64,000 nucleotides of DNA from assembly GCF_001641825.1 (NCBI RefSeq), contig NZ_LRFH01000003.1, forward strand, positions 124,001 to 188,000, read 5' to 3'. A program made the translations under genes and the position numbers. Shown here piece after piece: positions 35,281 to 47,789 of this stretch. Position 1 is the first letter of the stretch, and every line of letters starts with the position of its first letter. The notes below the pieces were generated by a model. That model ran no database searches. It saw only the letters and a list, made by a program, of their open reading frames with translations, and was not told the origin of the DNA. Source of the stretch: Guyparkeria sp. WRN-7 (GTDB lineage: Bacteria > Pseudomonadota > Gammaproteobacteria > Halothiobacillales > Halothiobacillaceae).

Positions 35281-36306
35281 TCAACGTCCCGGCCGGCTGG
35301 CGTGCAGCATCACCTGGTCCAGCAGCGCCCAGACGCGGCCCCCGCCGTCGGCTGTGTTGCAGCCCTCGCCCAGGCCCTTGATGCAACGGTCGACCTCGGC
35401 GCAACCGGCCAGCAGCCGCTGCCAGGCACTTGCCGGCATCATGCGCGCCCGTGCCTGGTAGCGCCGGGCGAGGAAGGCCGGGATGCGCGTCTTCTTGAAC
35501 CCGGCCTGGTCGTTGCCCGCCAGCGCCACCAGTGCGCGCAGGTCGCGGGCGATCACCCACAGGATCAACAGGGGCTCGGTACCCTCGGCACGCAGGCGCG
35601 AGAGCAGGTAGAGCGCTCGCTCGCGATCCGCCGCCAGGATCGCGTCACTCAGGGCAAAGGTATCGACCCGCGACTGGTTGGCCAAACCCTGGGCGACCCG
35701 CGCGGCGTCCACCGGCCCCTCGAGGTCCATCAGCGCGAGCTTCTCGATCTCCTGGGCGGCCGCCAGCAGGTTGCCTTCGACACGCCCGGCAATGAGCTCG
35801 GCGGCATCGCGCGTCAGGTTGACCCCCTGCGCGCCGGCCCGCTGCGCCACCCAGTTCGGCAGCGCGGTCAGCGGGATGTCGTTGAAGCGCACCGCCACCC
35901 CGGCGTTCGCCAGCGCCTTGAACCAGGCGCTCTTCTGCAGCTGGTTGTCCAGCCGCGGCAGGCTGACGATCCAGACGTCCGACTCGCCGCCGCCCTTGAC
36001 GCGATCGGCCAGGGCAGCCAGCGCCTTGGAGCCGACCCGACCGGGCTTGCCGGTCGGCAGACGCAGGTCGATGATCCGCTGGCTGGAGAACAGCGACAGG
36101 CTCGCGCCCTGGCTTTCCAGCGTACCCCAGTCGAACTTGCCGTCGACCTCGAAGCGCAGCCGCTCGTCGCAGCCGGCCTCGCGGGCCTTGGCGACGATCG
36201 CATCGCGCGCCTCCTGGACCAGCAACGGCTGCTCGCCGCCCAGCACGTAGAGCGGCTCGAGCCCCCGCGCGAGGCGCTGCTCGAACTCCTGCGGCTTGAC
36301 GACCAC
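35281..36306 (-). CDS. holA: DNA polymerase III delta subunit
   Basis: This 341-residue clamp-loader subunit opens the beta sliding clamp. The N-terminal AAA-like fold starts VVKPQEFEQRLARGLEPLYVLGGEQPLLVQEARDAI. The helical linker and collar include WLxx-type blocks and RVDTFALSDAILAADRERAL. Length matches E. coli HolA (343). The start is a GTG 7 bases after the lptE stop. The order leuS-lptE-holA-nadD is the classic gammaproteobacterial arrangement; here proA is inserted between holA and nadD. Confidence 0.95.
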   Translation of the reverse strand: MVVKPQEFEQRLARGLEPLYVLGGEQPLLVQEARDAIVAKAREAGCDERLRFEVDGKFDWGTLESQGASLSLFSSQRIIDLRLPTGKPGRVGSKALAALADRVKGGGESDVWIVSLPRLDNQLQKSAWFKALANAGVAVRFNDIPLTALPNWVAQRAGAQGVNLTRDAAELIAGRVEGNLLAAAQEIEKLALMDLEGPVDAARVAQGLANQSRVDTFALSDAILAADRERALYLLSRLRAEGTEPLLILWVIARDLRALVALAGNDQAGFKKTRIPAFLARRYQARARMMPASAWQRLLAGCAEVDRCIKGLGEGCNTADGGGRVWALLDQVMLHASRPGR

Positions 36307-36313
36307 GCCCGCG

Positions 36314-39707
<3,394 letters not shown>

Positions 39708-40226
39708 ATGACCGATAGCGGACACGAGCACCGGGACCACAGCGAAACCTACGAGGCGCTGCGACACGGCTACTACCAACTGCTCGAACGGATCTACGCC
39801 CGCCTGCTCGACGAGCCCGGGCAACGACCGGCCGATCGCGCCCGTATTGCCCAGTTGGCCGAGGAAGAGGCCTCGACCCTCGACACCGAGGACTTTCGCC
39901 ACGAGATCGTCGAGGCGGTCAAGGACGATCTGGAGCACACCCGCGAAAGCCTCGCCAGCGAGGGCGAGAGCATCCGCGAAACCTTGCGCGACTGGGCCGG
40001 CGACGTCGGCAGCCGGCTGCTGTCGATCGCCGACCAGACCGACGTGACGCTCGAGCAGATCCGCAACGAGGCCGAGCGCACCCGCCCGCGCGAATGGGTT
40101 ACCGGCCACGTCACCAGCCCCAAGCGCCTGAAGTGCACCAACTGCGGCGAGATCCTGCATCACGACACATTCGGCCCGCTGCCGCGCTGCCCCAACTGCG
40201 GTGGCGAATCGTTCCGTCGCGCCTGA
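39708..40226 (+). CDS. Zinc-ribbon protein of the DUF1451 family
   Basis: This 172-residue cytoplasmic protein has an acidic, mostly helical N-terminal ~115 residues and a C-terminal zinc ribbon CTNCGEILHHDTFGPLPRC followed by PNCGG, giving two CxxC pairs. This is the usual arrangement of the DUF1451 (zinc-ribbon containing) family, whose function is not established. AAGGAG lies 11 bases before the ATG, so the start is good. It stands alone between the leuS intergenic region and the convergent lipoprotein gene. Confidence 0.85.
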   Translation: MTDSGHEHRDHSETYEALRHGYYQLLERIYARLLDEPGQRPADRARIAQLAEEEASTLDTEDFRHEIVEAVKDDLEHTRESLASEGESIRETLRDWAGDVGSRLLSIADQTDVTLEQIRNEAERTRPREWVTGHVTSPKRLKCTNCGEILHHDTFGPLPRCPNCGGESFRRA

Positions 40227-40249
40227 CCCCCAGGGGCAACCCGGCCACC

Positions 40250-40522
40250 CTACTTGACCATGCCCCAGGTCCATTGGCGGTAAAAGCCGTGGCCCTGCAT
40301 GCAGTCGTCGAACGCCCGGCGAAACGCTTTCTCGTAGGGGCCGCGCTCTGACGGGTTCGCCTGCGATTGCGCACGCGAATACGCCTCGCTCCAGCAACCC
40401 GCGCTGATGTCGTTCCATCGGGCCGCTGGCACCTCGACCGGCCGCTGGTAGACATGACCACCACAGCCGGCCGACACCAGGATCAGACACAGCGCACCGA
40501 TCGTGGCAACCCGTTTTCGCAT
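40250..40522 (-). CDS. Small lipoprotein, hypothetical
   Basis: This 90-residue protein has a lipoprotein signal peptide (MRKRVATIGALCLILVSAGC, lipobox VSAGC, lipidated Cys at 20) and a short mature region of about 70 residues rich in Trp, Tyr and Arg with two further Cys (SAGCWSEA and DDCMQGHGFYRQWTW). The YEKAFRRAFDDCMQGHGF stretch recalls small proteins that end in a conserved CMxxxG motif. Start at 40522 with GGGAGA 7 bases upstream; a longer frame is rejected because the signal peptide starts here. Function unknown. Confidence 0.75.
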   Translation of the reverse strand: MRKRVATIGALCLILVSAGCGGHVYQRPVEVPAARWNDISAGCWSEAYSRAQSQANPSERGPYEKAFRRAFDDCMQGHGFYRQWTWGMVK

Positions 40523-40658
40523 CGCTCGTCTCCCGCCGTCATGACGGCACCTGCACGCCATCGTGGCTCAGGCTGAGTCGCAGCCACGGAACCCCGGGCC
40601 TTCCCCGTGGCCCAAAACGCAACGTCATCCACCCGCGTCGAACCCGCTGGAGTCCACC

Positions 40659-41606
40659 ATGCAACGAGGATCGTTTTCCTCCCTGCTACTGATGCTGCTC
40701 ACGGCATTACCAACCGCCGGCGCCTGGGCGATCAGCGTGCCGCCGCTGGCCGAGCCGGCATGGCTGGTCGAAAACCTCGATGCGTCCGACCTGTCCGTCA
40801 TCGAGGTTTCCAACGAGACTTCCTTCCTGTTCGACGGGCATATCCCCGGCGCCCGGATGACCACGAAGTCCGTCTGGCGCGAACAGGACGAGGATGCGGC
40901 CCTGGTTCACCTGCCGGCCGACACCCTGCAGACGATGTTCCGCGATCTGGGCGTCGATGATGGCGATGGCATCGTCATCTACTACAAGGGCAACGACATG
41001 AACGAGGTGTTGGGGGCCTTCTACCTGTTCTGGCTTCTGCACACCCTTGGCCACACCAACGTCGGCATGCTCGATCAGGGCTGGCACGGCTGGCAGCAGG
41101 CCGGCGGCCCGGTCGCCGACAGCCAGCACGACCCGAATGGCGGCGATTTCGTCGCCCGGCCGCTGCCCGCGCTGGAACTCTCCACAGACGAACTGGCCGC
41201 AATCCGCGACGAATACCCCGTCGTCGACGGTCGGCCGGCCGCCCATTTCGCCGGCAGCGACAAATTCCCCGCCAACCCCAAGTTCGGCCGCATCGAGGGC
41301 ACGATCAACAAACCCTGGGAGGACTTCGTCCACGAGAACGATGAAGGCCGCCTGTACATGAAGCCGGCCGGCATCGAATCGTTCTTCGAGGCGCACGGCA
41401 TCACGCACGACACACCCTTCCTGATCACCTGCCTGGGCGGGACCGGCAGCGCGATCGATTACGCCATGTTCTACCAGGCGGGCTTTCGCAACATGCGGGT
41501 ACACGACGCCGGGCTGCGCAGCTGGAACGCCCGCGATCTGCCGCTGGTCCGGCCCGATGCGCAGGCCGCGACCTCCGAGCGGAACGACAGGGCCGATTCG
41601 GACTGA
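40659..41606 (+). CDS. Exported two-domain rhodanese-family sulfurtransferase
   Basis: This 315-residue secreted protein has a signal peptide (MQRGSFSSLLLMLLTALPTAGAWA start region) and two rhodanese domains, about 30-150 and 160-300. The second has a catalytic-type Cys loop (LITCLGGTGSA); the first has YKGNDM where a catalytic Cys would sit, so it is probably the structural domain, as in tandem rhodaneses. It would act in the periplasm, for example on thiosulfate or cyanide; the substrate is not known, though an exported rhodanese fits a sulfur-oxidising lifestyle (inference). The chosen ATG at 40659 starts the signal peptide; an upstream frame start is less likely. Confidence 0.87.
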   Translation: MQRGSFSSLLLMLLTALPTAGAWAISVPPLAEPAWLVENLDASDLSVIEVSNETSFLFDGHIPGARMTTKSVWREQDEDAALVHLPADTLQTMFRDLGVDDGDGIVIYYKGNDMNEVLGAFYLFWLLHTLGHTNVGMLDQGWHGWQQAGGPVADSQHDPNGGDFVARPLPALELSTDELAAIRDEYPVVDGRPAAHFAGSDKFPANPKFGRIEGTINKPWEDFVHENDEGRLYMKPAGIESFFEAHGITHDTPFLITCLGGTGSAIDYAMFYQAGFRNMRVHDAGLRSWNARDLPLVRPDAQAATSERNDRADSD

Positions 41607-41654
41607 CCGCGCCGGACGGGATTCAGGGTAAGCGTGTCCGGACGAGCCCCGACG

Positions 41655-42095
41655 TCAGGGACGGCGCTGGCGCTCCTGCTTGCGCTGACGATTGACCACG
41701 CCCGCCAGCTGCGTCTGCAGGCCGGTCAGCAGCTCCCAGATATCGTCCACCGTCAGCACCCCGATCAGCGAACCGTCCGACTGCACCACCGGTAGCCGTC
41801 GCACGCCCTTGGCCTCCATGATCTCCATGGCAGCGAACAGGTCATCGCCCGCTTCCACGGTCACCACGGGGTCCGTGGCGATTTCACGCGCGGTCAGATC
41901 AGCCGGATCGAGACCGGGCACCATCACCTCGAGGACCAGGTCCCGGTCGGTGACGATCCCGACCGGCTTGCGGCCGTCATCGACCACCACGACGTCACCG
42001 ACGTGCTCCTTGCGCAGGATCGTCGCCACACTCTGGACCGATTCATCGGCCGCGACGGTGATCACTTCCTGGTTGCAGATTTCACCCACATGCAT
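41655..42095 (-). CDS. CBS domain pair protein
   Basis: This 146-residue cytosolic protein consists of just two CBS domains (about 7-60 and 72-125), each with the DRDLVLEVM- and DDIWELLTG-type ends seen in nucleotide-sensing CBS pairs (KPVGIVTDRDL; SLIGVLTVDDI). Such stand-alone pairs bind AMP/ATP or SAM and regulate partner proteins; the partner is not evident. It begins MHVGEICNQEVITV. The gene is monocistronic, convergent with the rhodanese gene and 80 bases downstream of the HPF-cold-shock fusion gene, so they might be co-transcribed. Confidence 0.88.
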   Translation of the reverse strand: MHVGEICNQEVITVAADESVQSVATILRKEHVGDVVVVDDGRKPVGIVTDRDLVLEVMVPGLDPADLTAREIATDPVVTVEAGDDLFAAMEIMEAKGVRRLPVVQSDGSLIGVLTVDDIWELLTGLQTQLAGVVNRQRKQERQRRP

Positions 42096-42175
42096 GGCGT
42101 TTCTCCTCTGTGACGGATAGAGCCAGGGGCCTGAAAGCGACCCACCCCGAAACGGCGAACGTCACGACCGATAGC

Positions 42176-42751
42176 TCAGCCCGTCGTGTGGTGCTTGCCC
42201 TCCACATGCACGGTGCTGGCCGCTGGCCCGTCGTCGCCCTGAACCTCGGAGAAACGCACCGTCTCTCCGCCCTCGAGCTTGTCGAAGTCGTAGTCCACCA
42301 CGCTGTTGCGGGAGAAATTCACCTCCCGCCCGTCGGCCGCGAGAATCACGCCGAAGCCATCCGGGGCCAACTCCACGATACGCCCGTGCGGCGGCGCCTC
42401 GTGGCGCTTGACGTCACCACGCTGCTTGGCGGCGAACGACTGCAACTGGCGCTGCATCGCCTTGAAGGCATCACGCACGGCCACATACGGGTCCTCATGC
42501 GCGTGATTCTTCTGTGGATCACGGCTGGCGACCAGCTCGCCGGTCGGCACGGTGACGTCGATTACCGTGTGGTAGAGGTTTCCCTTGTTGTGACGGTTCT
42601 GACTGGGCTCGACCACCACGCGACAGGACATGATGTGCTCGTAGTAGCGGGTGAGCTTGGCCACGTTGTCGCGGATCTTGTTGTCCAGCACCTCGGAGCG
42701 ATCCATGTGCCGGTATTCGATTTCGAGGGGAAAGGTGATCTCGCCATTCAT
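42176..42751 (-). CDS. HPF/RaiA family ribosome-associated protein fused to a cold-shock-like domain
   Basis: This 191-residue protein has residues 5-110 matching the hibernation-promoting factor/RaiA fold (FPLEIEYRHMDRSEVLDNKIRDN, then VRDAFKAMQRQLQSFAAKQRG). Residues about 118-185 match a cold-shock OB domain (HGRIVELAPDGFGVILAADGREVNFSRNSVV, with GFGVI as RNP1 and VNFSR as RNP2). An HPF-type protein that also carries an RNA-binding OB fold suggests ribosome or mRNA protection in stress. This is inferred from domains. It starts with a unique ATG at 42751. The CBS gene lies 80 bases downstream. Confidence 0.9.
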   Translation of the reverse strand: MNGEITFPLEIEYRHMDRSEVLDNKIRDNVAKLTRYYEHIMSCRVVVEPSQNRHNKGNLYHTVIDVTVPTGELVASRDPQKNHAHEDPYVAVRDAFKAMQRQLQSFAAKQRGDVKRHEAPPHGRIVELAPDGFGVILAADGREVNFSRNSVVDYDFDKLEGGETVRFSEVQGDDGPAASTVHVEGKHHTTG

Positions 42752-42898
42752 CGCGTGCTCTCCTGGGACGATGCGCCCGACAACGATCAGGATCAGCGCG
42801 GGCGCGCGTGAGGGTTGTCTCGGTATGAGTGTAGGCGACGTTCGGCAGATGACACCCCCTCCCCCGCAGGCGCTTTCCCGCGAAGGCCAGAACCGGCC

Positions 42899-43390
42899 TC
42901 AGAACAGGCCGACGGTGGTGATTTCCAGACAGAACACGCCCGGATGACGATCGGCCAGCAGAAAACCGAAGCGCTCGATCCGTTGCGCTGACAGCGGCGG
43001 GGCATTGGCGAGGCGACGACCACGAAATACCGCCTCGAAGTCCCCCCATGGCAGCGAAACGTCCTGCCAACGGTCGGCCGTCGTGTCGAAGTGGGCGGCA
43101 TACGAAGCACCGGCAGGAAGCTGCTCGCTGCCCACCCGGCACTGGTAGCGGCGACCGTCGCCACGCACCCGCATCCAGACACCGTCGGTGCCGGCAAATT
43201 CGCCGGCGGGAACGACCCGGCGCACGGAGGCGAAACCGCCGCCATGCTCCAGCGACAGGTGACCGCTGAACACGCCCCGGCCGTCCTCGCAGCGGAACCG
43301 TCCGGCGGAGACCCCGCCCATTACGCCATCGTTGACGGCACGCCAGTGGCTCGCCTCGTCGGCATCGCGAAATGTCAGCCAGTCGCTCAC
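42899..43390 (-). CDS. CIA30 domain protein
   Basis: This 163-residue protein is a CIA30-type (complex I intermediate-associated) galactose-binding-like domain. The family start is seen as WRAVNDGVMGGVSAGRF, then SLEHGGGFASVRR, VRGDGRRYQCRV, and the C-terminal RIERFGFLLADRHPGVFCLEI. Bacterial members are of unknown role and are not clearly tied to complex I. It has no signal peptide. It is monocistronic; the downstream HPF-fusion gene starts 147 bases away. The start ATG gives the full domain. Confidence 0.88.
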   Translation of the reverse strand: MSDWLTFRDADEASHWRAVNDGVMGGVSAGRFRCEDGRGVFSGHLSLEHGGGFASVRRVVPAGEFAGTDGVWMRVRGDGRRYQCRVGSEQLPAGASYAAHFDTTADRWQDVSLPWGDFEAVFRGRRLANAPPLSAQRIERFGFLLADRHPGVFCLEITTVGLF

Positions 43391-43579
43391 CCAGTCGCCT
43401 CCAGCCTTCCTCGCCTCACCGGGCGGAACCCGAGTGCGGCCATCGACTCGAATCCGTTACGGCATCGCAATCACACGGTCCGCCAACGGTCCCATCCAGC
43501 ATGGACCACGGGCACGGCCCAGGCCAGGCGGCTAACCTGCTAACCACCATTGATCGACCCGCAACCAGGAGGTAACGCC

Positions 43580-44074
43580 ATGCGTCCCATTTATGCCGCA
43601 ACTGCTCTCTCCCTGGCATCGGCCACCCTAGCCTTCCCCGCCCTGGCGGCCGAGGACGAGCCATGGAAGAAACCCGGCTGGGAACCGATCAGCGAAGAGG
43701 AGCGCCAGCCGGTAACACCGGACGAGATTGCCGCCAGCGCCGTGGCGGTGCAGGAATACCGTGGGGTTCGTTACCTGACCGGAGGGCTCGGGGCGGGCGA
43801 ACGGGCCTGGCTCGAACAGCACGGGACGTCCTTCCCGGTAACCCTGCAGTTCTCCAAGGGCCAGCGCGGCGCTTTCGTTTCCTCGGTGGACGTCACGATC
43901 CGCGACGAAAGCGGGCAGACCCGATTCGAGGCGACGACCGACGGACCACTGATCTACATCGACCTGCCCGCCGGCGACTATCAGGCCACGACCCGGTATC
44001 GCGGCCACGCCCGCGATTTCGAGCTGAGGGTGCCGGCCACGGGTCGGACCACCCAGTCGATCAACTTCCCCTGA
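43580..44074 (+). CDS. Exported hypothetical protein with a beta-sandwich C-terminal domain
   Basis: This 164-residue secreted protein has a signal peptide (MRPIYAATALSLASATLAFPALAA, cleavage after ALA), followed by an acidic linker (EEERQPVTPDEI) and a C-terminal region about 85-164 resembling carboxypeptidase-regulatory beta domains (SSVDVTIRDESGQTRFEAT, DGPLIYIDLPAGDYQATTRYRG). A strong AGGAGG lies 7 bases before the ATG at 43580, so the start is clear. Function unknown; periplasmic or surface-located. It ends 37 bases before a bidirectional terminator shared with tRNA-Ala. Confidence 0.72.
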   Translation: MRPIYAATALSLASATLAFPALAAEDEPWKKPGWEPISEEERQPVTPDEIAASAVAVQEYRGVRYLTGGLGAGERAWLEQHGTSFPVTLQFSKGQRGAFVSSVDVTIRDESGQTRFEATTDGPLIYIDLPAGDYQATTRYRGHARDFELRVPATGRTTQSINFP

Positions 44075-44105
44075 GCGTTCACGCCGCTTGACCGACGGCC
44101 AGACG

Positions 44106-44145
44106 CAAAAAAGCCCGGGTCGCGATGGCGAACCCGGGCTTTTTC
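44106..44145. terminator. Bidirectional terminator between exported protein gene and tRNA-Ala
   Basis: The stem AGCCCGGGT (44112-44120) / ACCCGGGCT (44132-44140) is flanked by a run of A on the left and T on the right, so it can terminate the plus-strand gene and the minus-strand tRNA-Ala transcript. Confidence 0.85.
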
Positions 44146-44152
44146 TGGTGTT

Positions 44153-44228
44153 TGGTGGAGCCAGGCGGGATCGAACCGCCGACCTCCTGCATGCCATGCA
44201 GGCGCTCTCCCAGCTGAGCTATGGCCCC
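44153..44228 (-). tRNA. tRNA-Ala (GGC)
   Basis: This 76-nt minus-strand tRNA has encoded CCA, acceptor GGGGCCA/TGGCTCC, anticodon loop ATGGCAT (GGC) and a normal T-arm. It is a single gene with its own strong promoter upstream. Confidence 0.97.
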
Positions 44229-44250
44229 TCTCGTCTCGAGGAATGCGCGC

Positions 44251-44278
44251 ATTGTACCGGCACGACGGAGGCTGTCAA
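44251..44278 (-). promoter_or_regulatory. Promoter of tRNA-Ala (GGC)
   Basis: On the minus strand there is a consensus TTGACA (-35, 44273-44278) and TACAAT (-10, 44251-44256), with a 16-base spacer and a GC-rich discriminator GCGCGC. This is the clearest promoter in the window. Confidence 0.82.
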
Positions 44279-44467
44279 CACCCTGTCACGGGCGATTGCC
44301 ACCGACCGGCCCAAGCCGCTGATTCACGGTCGCAGGCGCCCCGACCCGATCGGTCGAATGACATCCATGCCAAGCAAGGCGGCCGGAATTTGGTTACATT
44401 AGCGCCAACCGATCGGGCGACCGTTTCCGGCCGCCTGCCCCACCCTTCGCCAACGACGAGGTACCAC

Positions 44468-44959
44468 ATGACGGAGACCAACGTCCCAAGCGTCCTGTTC
44501 GTCTGCATGGGCAACATCTGTCGCTCGCCCACCGCCCACGCCGTGTTCGAGCGACTGGTCGAACAGGCCCAGCTGGCCGATCACATCCGGATCGACTCGG
44601 CCGGCACCCACGCCTTCCACGTCGGCAACCCGCCCGACGAGCGTGCGATGCGCGCGGCGATGTCCCGTCAGTACCGCATGGATCACCTCACTGCTCGCCA
44701 GGTGCGAGCCGAAGACATCGCCGAGTACGACTACGTGCTCGCCATGGATCTGGCCAACCTGGAGATTCTGCAGTCGCTGGCCGACGAGGCGCTGCGTGAC
44801 AAGCCGCACCTGTTCATGAGCTACGCCCCGGACTACGGTCTCGAGGAGGTGCCGGACCCCTACTACGGTGGCACCAACGGCTTCGAACAGGTGCTCGATA
44901 TGGTCGAGGCGGCGGCCGGCAATCTGCTCGAGGACATCCGGCGCCGGCACCTCGGCTGA
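44468..44959 (+). CDS. Low molecular weight protein tyrosine phosphatase
   Basis: This 163-residue enzyme has the P-loop CMGNICRSP (C-X5-R-S) near the N terminus and the general-acid loop VPDPYYGG (Asp) near 130, both intact. Family members dephosphorylate tyrosine kinases of exopolysaccharide export or other targets; here no kinase or capsule gene is close. Start at the ATG 44468 (MTETNVPSVLFVCMGN) with moderate upstream AG-rich sequence. It stands alone between tRNA-Ala (divergent) and rne (convergent), and is ended by a strong bidirectional terminator. Confidence 0.95.
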   Translation: MTETNVPSVLFVCMGNICRSPTAHAVFERLVEQAQLADHIRIDSAGTHAFHVGNPPDERAMRAAMSRQYRMDHLTARQVRAEDIAEYDYVLAMDLANLEILQSLADEALRDKPHLFMSYAPDYGLEEVPDPYYGGTNGFEQVLDMVEAAAGNLLEDIRRRHLG

Positions 44960-44979
44960 ACCGACCTGGAGAACGCCAT

Positions 44980-45010
44980 AAAAAACGCCCCGCTTAGTGC
45001 GGGGCGTTTT
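44980..45010. terminator. Bidirectional terminator between the phosphatase gene and rne
   Basis: The stem AAAACGCCCCGC (44982-44993) / GCGGGGCGTTTT (44999-45010) has a 5-base loop, T4 on the plus strand and T6 on the minus strand. It can end both the phosphatase transcript and the rne transcript. Confidence 0.9.
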
Positions 45011-45038
45011 GCGTTTGGGCTCGACGGTGGCCGACGGA

Positions 45039-47789
45039 TCAGCGTTCACGCTTGTCCTGGTCGGACTGCCCGTCTTCAGCGCTCTCGCTAGTGGTCTCCG
45101 CGGTGGAAACCGGTTCACCAGACGCGGCCTCGCCAGCCTCGGACGAGGCCGGGGCCTGCGACGCTTCGGCGGTAGCCGGCTCCGGCTCGCGTTTTTCCTC
45201 GACCGGGGACGCGGCTGCCGTCGTCTCGGCGGCCGACTTCGGCTCGGTCGCCTCCGAGGTGGCTCCCGTGTCGGCTGCCGCCTTGGCGTCAACCGGCTGC
45301 GGCTCTTGCGGTGCGGCCGCGGCGACAGTCTCGGTCTTGGCTGGCTTCGACGGCTGCTGCTCTGGCGCCTTGTCTTCGGCCGCCGGGGCTGCCGCTGTCG
45401 AGGCACTGGAACCAGAACCACTCTTGGCACCGGCCTTGGCCGTCTTGCCGTCGGCGGCTTTCACCAGCCGGTCGCTGCTTTCCAGGCGCACGGAGGCATT
45501 CGGCGGCAGGTCCTCGGCCACGCCCTTCTTCTTGGCGACGTCCAGCGGCAGGCTGGGGCCGTCACTGACCGGCGCGGCGAGCTGCTGCTCGACCATCTTG
45601 CGCTCGCGTTCACCCAGCGGGGGCGGTGTGCGCGGCTCGCTCTTCGGTCCGCGATCGCCACGGCCGCGCCCCTTGTTGCCCGGGCCGCCCTTGCCACCTT
45701 GGCCACCTTGGCCTTCGCCCTCGGGCTTGCGACCGCCGGACTCCGGCTTGGGCTTCGCTTCGGCCTTGCCGGATTCGGTCGACTGCTCGACCTTCTGCTC
45801 CGGCTTCTGACCAGCGCCCTGCTGGTTGCCTCCGCGACGGCCACGGCCCCGGCGACGGCGGCCGCCGGACTTGCCTTTGCCCTTGCCCTGGCCGCCTTCC
45901 TTGTCCTGCTGGTCACCACGAGCAGCATCCTTGGGCTCGCCGTTCTTGCGGCCCTTGCCTTTGGCCTTGTCGGCATCCTTTTTCGTCGACTTGCCCTTGC
46001 CGCCGGCGGCCTTTTCAGCCTCTTCCTCGGCCGGGGCGCCGAACAGCTGGGTCACCACGCGACGCAGCAGGGACATGGCACCGTTTGCCGCCGGCTTGGC
46101 CGGCGCGGCTTCGGCGGCAGGCACGGTCTTCTTCTCGGCGGCCTCGGCCTTGGCCGGCTTTTCCGGAGCCGCCTTTTCCGGCGCCGGCTGGGCCGGGCGC
46201 GGAATGGTCTGCACCGCAGCCTTTTCGGTCTTGCGATGGCGCGGCTCGGGCGTCGGCGTCTCGACATTGAGCGGCTCGATCAGCTGCTGGACGTCACGCC
46301 CCTTGGCCTCGGTGTCGTCGGCGCGGACCCGCTCGATCTCGTAGTGCGGCGTCTCGAGATTGATGTTGGGGATCAGCAGCAGGTCGACGTTGTTGGCCTG
46401 CTCGATTTCGTTGATCTGGTCGCGCTTCTCGTTGAGGAGGTAGGTGGCGACATCGATCGGCACCTGGGCGACCACGCGACCGGTGTTGTCCTTCATCGCC
46501 TCGTCGACCAGCAGGCGCAGGATGGCAAGCGACAGCGACTCGACCGAACGGATCACGCCCTGGCCGTTGCAGCGCGGGCACATGTGCTGGCTGGATTCCT
46601 CCAGCGAGGCACGCAGGCGCTGGCGCGACATCTCCAGCAGACCGAAGCGTGAGATGCGGCTGGTCTGCACCCGGGCGCGGTCGTACTTGAGCGAATCGCG
46701 CAGCCGGTTCTCGACCTCGCGCTGGTGCTTGGACGAGTTCATGTCGATGAAATCGATCACGATCAGCCCGCCCAGGTCGCGCAGGCGCAGCTGACGGGCG
46801 ATCTCCTCGGCCGCCTCCAGGTTGGTGTTGAAGGCGGTGTCCTCGATGTCCTGGCCCTTGGTGTTGCGCCCGGAGTTGATGTCGACCGCGGTCATCGCCT
46901 CGGCGACGTCGAACACCAGCTCGCCGCCCGAGGGCAGCGTCACGTTGCGCTGGTAGGCCGACTCGATCTGCGACTCGATCTGGTAGCGGGAGAACAGCGG
47001 GGTCGGGTCGTCGTAGAGCTTGATCTTGTCGGCGACCTTGGGCGTGACCATCTGGACGAAGTCCATGGCCTGCTGGTAGATGCCCGGCTCGTCGATCAGG
47101 ATCTCGCCGATGTCGTTGCGCATGTAGTCGCGCAGCGCGCGGATAATGAGGTTGCTTTCCTGGTAGATCAGGAACGGCGCGGGACGGCTCTCGGCCGCCT
47201 CGCGGATGGCGGTCCAGACCTGCACCAGGTAGTCGAGGTCCCACTGCAGTTCCTCGACGTCACGACCGACCCCGGCAGTGCGCACGATCAGGCCCATCCC
47301 CGCCGGCACCTCGAGCTGTGCCAGCGCGGCCTTGATCTCGGCGCGGTCGTCGCCCTCGATACGGCGCGAGACGCCGCCGGCCTTGGGGTTGTTGGGCATG
47401 ACCACCAGGTAGCGCCCGGCCAGGCTGACCAGCGTGGTCAGGGCCGCGCCCTTGTTGCCGCGCTCTTCCTTCTCGACCTGGACGATCAGCTCCTGACCTT
47501 CCTTGAGCGCGTCCTTGATGATCGGACGCCCCTTGTCGTCGACCGCCTTGGGGTCGAAGTACTCGGGCGAGATCTCCTTGAAGGGCAGGAACCCGTGGCG
47601 ATTGGCGCCGTAGTTGACGAAGACGGCCTCGAGGCTGGGCTCGATGCGCGTGATGGTGGCCTTGTAGACGTTGGCCTTCTTCTGCTCCCGGGACGGGGTC
47701 TCTATGTCGATGTCATAGAGGCGTTGCCCGTCTACTAGCGCAACGCGGATCTCCTCGGAGTGCGTTGCGTTGATCAGCATTCGTTTCAT
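45039..47789 (-). CDS. rne: Ribonuclease E
   Basis: This 916-residue essential endonuclease of the degradosome opens [30 protein letters not shown]. The N-terminal half (1-520) has the S1 domain ([23 protein letters not shown]), metal Asps in VDINSGR and IVIDFIDM, and the zinc-link CPRCNGQG. The C-terminal ~400 residues are low-complexity and disordered, rich in Ala, Lys, Glu and Pro. They include an Arg-rich RNA-binding patch ([13 protein letters not shown]), as in RNase E scaffold regions. It is followed by a strong terminator and preceded by a 545-base gap with rluC divergent, the same layout as E. coli, where the long leader autoregulates the gene. Confidence 0.97.
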   Translation of the reverse strand: MKRMLINATHSEEIRVALVDGQRLYDIDIETPSREQKKANVYKATITRIEPSLEAVFVNYGANRHGFLPFKEISPEYFDPKAVDDKGRPIIKDALKEGQELIVQVEKEERGNKGAALTTLVSLAGRYLVVMPNNPKAGGVSRRIEGDDRAEIKAALAQLEVPAGMGLIVRTAGVGRDVEELQWDLDYLVQVWTAIREAAESRPAPFLIYQESNLIIRALRDYMRNDIGEILIDEPGIYQQAMDFVQMVTPKVADKIKLYDDPTPLFSRYQIESQIESAYQRNVTLPSGGELVFDVAEAMTAVDINSGRNTKGQDIEDTAFNTNLEAAEEIARQLRLRDLGGLIVIDFIDMNSSKHQREVENRLRDSLKYDRARVQTSRISRFGLLEMSRQRLRASLEESSQHMCPRCNGQGVIRSVESLSLAILRLLVDEAMKDNTGRVVAQVPIDVATYLLNEKRDQINEIEQANNVDLLLIPNINLETPHYEIERVRADDTEAKGRDVQQLIEPLNVETPTPEPRHRKTEKAAVQTIPRPAQPAPEKAAPEKPAKAEAAEKKTVPAAEAAPAKPAANGAMSLLRRVVTQLFGAPAEEEAEKAAGGKGKSTKKDADKAKGKGRKNGEPKDAARGDQQDKEGGQGKGKGKSGGRRRRGRGRRGGNQQGAGQKPEQKVEQSTESGKAEAKPKPESGGRKPEGEGQGGQGGKGGPGNKGRGRGDRGPKSEPRTPPPLGERERKMVEQQLAAPVSDGPSLPLDVAKKKGVAEDLPPNASVRLESSDRLVKAADGKTAKAGAKSGSGSSASTAAAPAAEDKAPEQQPSKPAKTETVAAAAPQEPQPVDAKAAADTGATSEATEPKSAAETTAAASPVEEKREPEPATAEASQAPASSEAGEAASGEPVSTAETTSESAEDGQSDQDKRER

